A DNA stretch of 8,687 nucleotides from Actinomycetales bacterium (lineage in GTDB: Bacteria; Actinomycetota; Actinomycetes; Mycobacteriales; Mycobacteriaceae). The stretch spans positions 1 to 8,687 of the forward strand of contig DUOR01000010.1 in NCBI GenBank assembly GCA_012838715.1. The letters run 5' to 3'. Under the pieces are notes generated by a model. The model worked only from the letters and a program-made list of their open reading frames with translations. It did not search any database and was not told the origin of the DNA. Positions 6,350 through 8,687 of this stretch are shown piece after piece. Position 1 is the first letter of the stretch; the number at the start of each line of letters is the position of its first letter. The position numbers and the translations under genes are program-made.

Positions 6350-6354
6350 CCCAG

Positions 6355-7023
6355 GTGCAGCATTACGACGCACGCCTCCGCCTGCGGGAAGTGACGCAGG
6401 AGCTGTACGACATCGGGGACGAGGTCGCCGAGCACATCGAGCATTTGGCGCAGGCCGTCGCCGACGTCGACCGGGAGCTGGTCGACGAATGCGTCCTGGA
6501 GCTCGCCGACATCGTGGACGAGGCCGTCGAGGACGCCCGCCCGCTGGTGGGTGAGCTGGCCGGACTGCGACAGGCCTTCACCTCCGGCATCCGCCGCGGT
6601 GAGCTGGGGCCGATGCCGGATCGTCCGCCGGGACCGGAACCCCGCGGCGTGGACGTCCCCGCGCTGTCGGCGATTCCCGCGCCGCTGACGCACCCGGTGG
6701 CGGTGCCGACGGTCGCGCAGGCGCTGCTCGCCCGGTCGGAGACCACGGCCGCCTACCTGGAAAACCTGGCCGACTGGGTGTCCGCCGAGAACATCCGCGG
6801 CGTCGAGGTCCTCGGCTCCGTCAAGATTCCCGCGCTGTACGCGCGCTGCGGGCACCGCGCACTGAAGGCCGCCGCGGCATGGTGCGTCACGGTCCCGGAA
6901 ACGCATCCGGCCGTCGCGCGCACGCTCCGCGGCCGCCGCCCGCCGGCGTTCCTCATGGAGCGCGCCCGCATCGACGACGTCGTGCGCCGCGTGGCCATGC
7001 GCCGCTCCACCGAACGCGTCTGA
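6355..7023 (+). CDS. Uncharacterised 222-residue protein (corynebacterial conserved hypothetical)
   Basis: I do not recognise a named domain. Residues 1-80 are acidic and predicted helical, with hydrophobic residues every three or four positions (L10, V13, L17, I20, V24, I28, L31, V35), which suggests a coiled coil or helical bundle. A Pro-rich linker follows at about 84-125. The C-terminal third is helical and increasingly basic, ending RRVAMRRSTERV. Two cysteines frame RCGHRALKAAAAWC (164-177). There is no signal peptide or membrane segment, so it is probably cytoplasmic. The GTG start is supported by AGGAGG 5 nt upstream. Third-position G+C is high as in neighbouring genes, so it looks like a real resident gene. 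I recall a hypothetical gene at the same place between fadD15 and hemN/hemW in other corynebacteria. The charge split suggests a binding or scaffold role, but that is speculation. Confidence 0.8.
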   Translation: MQHYDARLRLREVTQELYDIGDEVAEHIEHLAQAVADVDRELVDECVLELADIVDEAVEDARPLVGELAGLRQAFTSGIRRGELGPMPDRPPGPEPRGVDVPALSAIPAPLTHPVAVPTVAQALLARSETTAAYLENLADWVSAENIRGVEVLGSVKIPALYARCGHRALKAAAAWCVTVPETHPAVARTLRGRRPPAFLMERARIDDVVRRVAMRRSTERV

Positions 7024-7051
7024 CCGAACGCGTCTGATCGAACGCGCCCGA
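7010..7051 (+). repeat. 14-bp tandem repeat spanning a stop codon
   Basis: Three adjacent 14-bp units: two identical copies of CCGAACGCGTCTGA (7010-7023 and 7024-7037) and a third differing at three bases (7038-7051). The TGA of the first copy is the stop codon of the 222-residue gene. Because 14 is not a multiple of three, each added copy shifts frame, and the first stop is kept however many copies follow. It looks like a recent slippage duplication. Confidence 0.85.
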
Positions 7052-7127
7052 CGGCCGCGTTCCGGCCCGACTCACCGGGCACCTCTCCGCACCAGACCGG
7101 ACCGCGTCCCGGCCCGCGGCACCCGGC

Positions 7128-7142
7128 GGGCATACTGTGCCC
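7128..7142 (+). promoter_or_regulatory. hemW leaderless promoter with overlapping inverted repeat
   Basis: CATACT (7131-7136) is a -10-like hexamer exactly 6 nt before the hemW ATG, so transcription could begin at the start codon. No Shine-Dalgarno sequence is present. The same bases lie inside a perfect inverted repeat, GGGCA-TACTG-TGCCC (7128-7142), that abuts the ATG. A second pairing, GGGCAT (7128-7133) with ATGCCC (7143-7148), is also possible. No clear -35 is seen at the expected distance. A repressor bound here would cover the -10 and start point; no regulator is identified. Confidence 0.45.
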
Positions 7143-8351
7143 ATGCCCAACGACGTCCCCGCCGCACGCACGCAGCCCGGTTCCCCGTCCGACGCGAATC
7201 CCGGTTTCGGCGTGTACCTGCACGTCCCGTTCTGCGCGACGCGGTGCGGGTACTGCGATTTCAACACCTACACGCCGGGCGAACTCGGGTCGGATGCGTC
7301 GCCGGGCACGTACCTCGACGCGATTGTGCGGGAGCTGGAGTTGGCCGTCGGCAAGCTCGAGGGGGAGCGCGCGGACGGCGCCGGCCCGGGCCCGCGGCCG
7401 GCGGACACGGTGTTCGTCGGCGGCGGCACGCCCTCGCTGCTCGGCGCGGACGGGCTGGGGCGGCTGCTGCAGGGGGTGCGCGACACGTTCGGGCTCGCCG
7501 ACGGCGCGGAGGTGACCACCGAGTCGAACCCCGAATCGACGTCGCCGGAGTTCTTCGACGGGCTCCGCGAGGCCGGGTACACGCGGGTCAGCCTGGGGAT
7601 GCAGTCCGCGGCGCCGCACGTCCTGGCGACGCTCGACCGCGTGCACACGCCGGGCCGTCCGGTCGACGCGGCGCGGGAGGCGCGCGCCGCCGGCTTCGAC
7701 CACGTCAACCTCGACCTCATCTACGGCACGCCGGGCGAATCGATGTCGGACCTCGACGCGTCGCTGGAGGCGGTGCTGTCGGCGGGCGTCGACCACGTGT
7801 CGGCGTACTCGCTCATCGTGGAGGAGGGCACCGCCATGGCGCGGAAGGTCCGCCGCGGCGAACTGCCCATGCCCGACGACGATGACCTCGCCGACCGCTA
7901 CGAACGCATCGACGCCGCCCTCGCCGGCGCGGGGTACGGCTGGTACGAGGTGTCGAACTGGGCGAAGCCCGGCGGCGAATGCCGGCACAACATGATCTAC
8001 TGGCGCGACGGCGACTGGTGGGGCGCCGGCCCGGGCGCGCACTCGCACCTCGGCGGGCGCCGGTTCCACAACGCGAAGCACCCCGCGCGCTACGCCTCCG
8101 TCGTCGCCGGCGGGGAACTGCCCGTCCGCGACGGCGAATCCCTCACCGCCGACGACCGCCACATCGAGCGCATCATGCTGCGCCTCCGCCTCGCCGAGGG
8201 CCTGCCCCACGGGTGGCTCACCGCCGGCGAACTCGACCGCGCCCGCGCCCAGGAAGCCGCCGGGACGCTCACCCTCGCCGACGGCCGCGTGCGCCTCACC
8301 GACGCCGGTCGCCTGCTTGCCGACGCCATCATCGTCGACATCCTGAGCTGA
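7143..8351 (+). CDS. hemW: Radical-SAM heme chaperone HemW (coproporphyrinogen-oxidase-like)
   Basis: This cytoplasmic 402-residue radical-SAM protein is of the HemN/HemW family. Known HemW proteins bind heme and pass it to respiratory enzymes; many are misnamed coproporphyrinogen III dehydrogenase. The [4Fe-4S] motif CATRCGYC uses Cys31, Cys35 and Cys38. The residue after YC is Asp-Phe, so the extra cysteine of true HemN (CxxxCxxCxC) is absent. The SAM-binding block GGGTPS is at 93-98 and LGMQS at 151-155. The HemW hallmark HNxxYW, linked to heme binding, is intact at 282-287 (HNMIYW). The C-terminal region (about 330-402) is of the expected HemW type. The ATG at 7143 is chosen because the -10-like CATACT is 6 nt upstream; a GTG at 7137 would add two residues. 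There is no Shine-Dalgarno sequence. In C. glutamicum, as I recall, hrcA follows this gene, but here an MFS gene follows. Stop is TGA. Confidence 0.94.
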   Translation: MPNDVPAARTQPGSPSDANPGFGVYLHVPFCATRCGYCDFNTYTPGELGSDASPGTYLDAIVRELELAVGKLEGERADGAGPGPRPADTVFVGGGTPSLLGADGLGRLLQGVRDTFGLADGAEVTTESNPESTSPEFFDGLREAGYTRVSLGMQSAAPHVLATLDRVHTPGRPVDAAREARAAGFDHVNLDLIYGTPGESMSDLDASLEAVLSAGVDHVSAYSLIVEEGTAMARKVRRGELPMPDDDDLADRYERIDAALAGAGYGWYEVSNWAKPGGECRHNMIYWRDGDWWGAGPGAHSHLGGRRFHNAKHPARYASVVAGGELPVRDGESLTADDRHIERIMLRLRLAEGLPHGWLTAGELDRARAQEAAGTLTLADGRVRLTDAGRLLADAIIVDILS

Positions 8352-8403
8352 TCCCGCCGCGGGCTGGTGAATCCGGTCCTGCGCGGGGATGGCGCGGGGC
8401 ATT

Positions 8404-8455
8404 GGCGCGCGGGATTCGCGCGGAGCGTTGGGGCGCGGGACCGGCGCGCGGGATT
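8404..8455 (+). repeat. 13-bp direct repeat upstream of the MFS gene
   Basis: GGCGCGCGGGATT occurs at 8404-8416 and again at 8443-8455, starts 39 bp apart. The second copy runs into the -10-like hexamer of the MFS gene. The first, with the bases after it, can also form a 6-bp stem (CGCGCG at 8406-8411 and 8417-8422). It may be a binding-site pair or a local duplication. The hemW-MFS gap shows no recognisable intrinsic terminator. Confidence 0.5.
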
Positions 8456-8460
8456 ACAGT
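8455..8460 (+). promoter_or_regulatory. Candidate -10 of a leaderless MFS transcript
   Basis: TACAGT fits TANNNT and ends 8 nt before the ATG at 8469. There is no Shine-Dalgarno sequence and no convincing -35. A transcript starting at or within two bases of the ATG would be essentially leaderless. Confidence 0.35.
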
Positions 8461-8468
8461 CACCCGTT

Positions 8469-8687
8469 ATGGAACGCAACGGAACGGCGGTTGACCCGGG
8501 GACGCGGGTGAAGCTCGTCGGCATCCTCATGGCCGGCCAGATTCTCGGCGGCCTCGGCGTCGGCGCGGCGCTGAGCGTCGGCGCGCTGATGGCGCACCAG
8601 GTCACCGGTTCGGTGGAGCTGTCCGGCATGGCTGCGACGCTGACGACCCTCGGCGCCGCGCTGGCCGCCGTGCCGCTGGCGGCGCTC
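8469..8687 (+). CDS. Probable MFS permease, N-terminal fragment cut by the window end
   Basis: The frame is open from ATG 8469 to the last base (73 codons, starting MERNGTAVDPGTRVKLVG). A charged, cytoplasm-like N-terminus of about 15 residues is followed by two hydrophobic, Gly/Ala-rich segments, at about residues 16-42 and 53-73. The first contains AGQILGGLGVGAALSVGALMA. The run LGAALAAVPLAAL in the second is the kind of sequence seen in the second helix of major facilitator superfamily transporters. This resembles the first two helices of a 12-helix drug or sugar efflux-type permease. Substrate cannot be judged from this fragment. The start is supported by the -10-like TACAGT just upstream; no other start precedes the first helix in this frame. 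Confidence 0.7.
   Translation, partial: MERNGTAVDPGTRVKLVGILMAGQILGGLGVGAALSVGALMAHQVTGSVELSGMAATLTTLGAALAAVPLAAL

Noticed and set aside
7065..7080. Terminator hairpin GCCCG-N6-CGGGC after the uncharacterised gene
   Set aside because: Five base pairs and no T-tract; too weak to call.
7143..8351. Naming the gene hemN (oxygen-independent coproporphyrinogen oxidase)
   Set aside because: The fourth cysteine of the HemN CxxxCxxCxC motif is missing and the HNxxYW motif typical of HemW is present.
6753..8402. Minus-strand open frame of 549 codons opposite hemW
   Set aside because: Shadow frame; hemW on the plus strand has the radical-SAM cysteines and the HNxxYW motif.

Overview
The window is about 70% G+C and gene-dense. 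The proteins and gene order point to an actinobacterium of the Mycobacteriales, most likely a high-GC Corynebacterium. The malQ / fadD15-type ligase / small conserved protein / hemW arrangement resembles the one I remember from C. glutamicum; I could not check this by alignment. I see no mobile element, phage gene, CRISPR array, tRNA or rRNA. This looks like ordinary chromosomal core, and I do not see a new multi-gene system. What deserves attention lies mainly in the intergenic DNA.

Layout. Bases 1-70 are a 28-bp tandem repeat. Two genes are on the minus strand: brnQ (74-1555, branched-chain amino acid:cation symporter) and malQ (1709-3934, 4-alpha-glucanotransferase). They are separated by a 153-bp gap that holds a candidate brnQ promoter and a foldable leader. 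A 370-bp divergent region (3935-4304) contains several inverted repeats and a 10-bp tandem repeat. Four genes follow on the plus strand: a FadD15-type long-chain acyl-CoA ligase (4305-6140), an uncharacterised 222-residue protein (6355-7023) behind a hairpin-rich leader, hemW (7143-8351, radical-SAM heme chaperone), and the first 73 codons of a probable MFS permease (8469 to the window end).

How the genes work together. They serve separate housekeeping tasks: amino-acid uptake, maltodextrin metabolism, fatty-acid activation for lipid or mycolate metabolism, and heme delivery. The gaps between the plus-strand genes (214, 119 and 117 bp) argue against a tight operon.

Start signals fall into two classes. 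The ligase and the uncharacterised gene have clear Shine-Dalgarno sequences. malQ, hemW and the MFS gene lack one but have a -10-like hexamer 6-8 nt before the chosen start, which suggests leaderless transcripts, a common mode in actinobacteria. Most other long open frames, on both strands, are compositional shadows produced by the high G+C.
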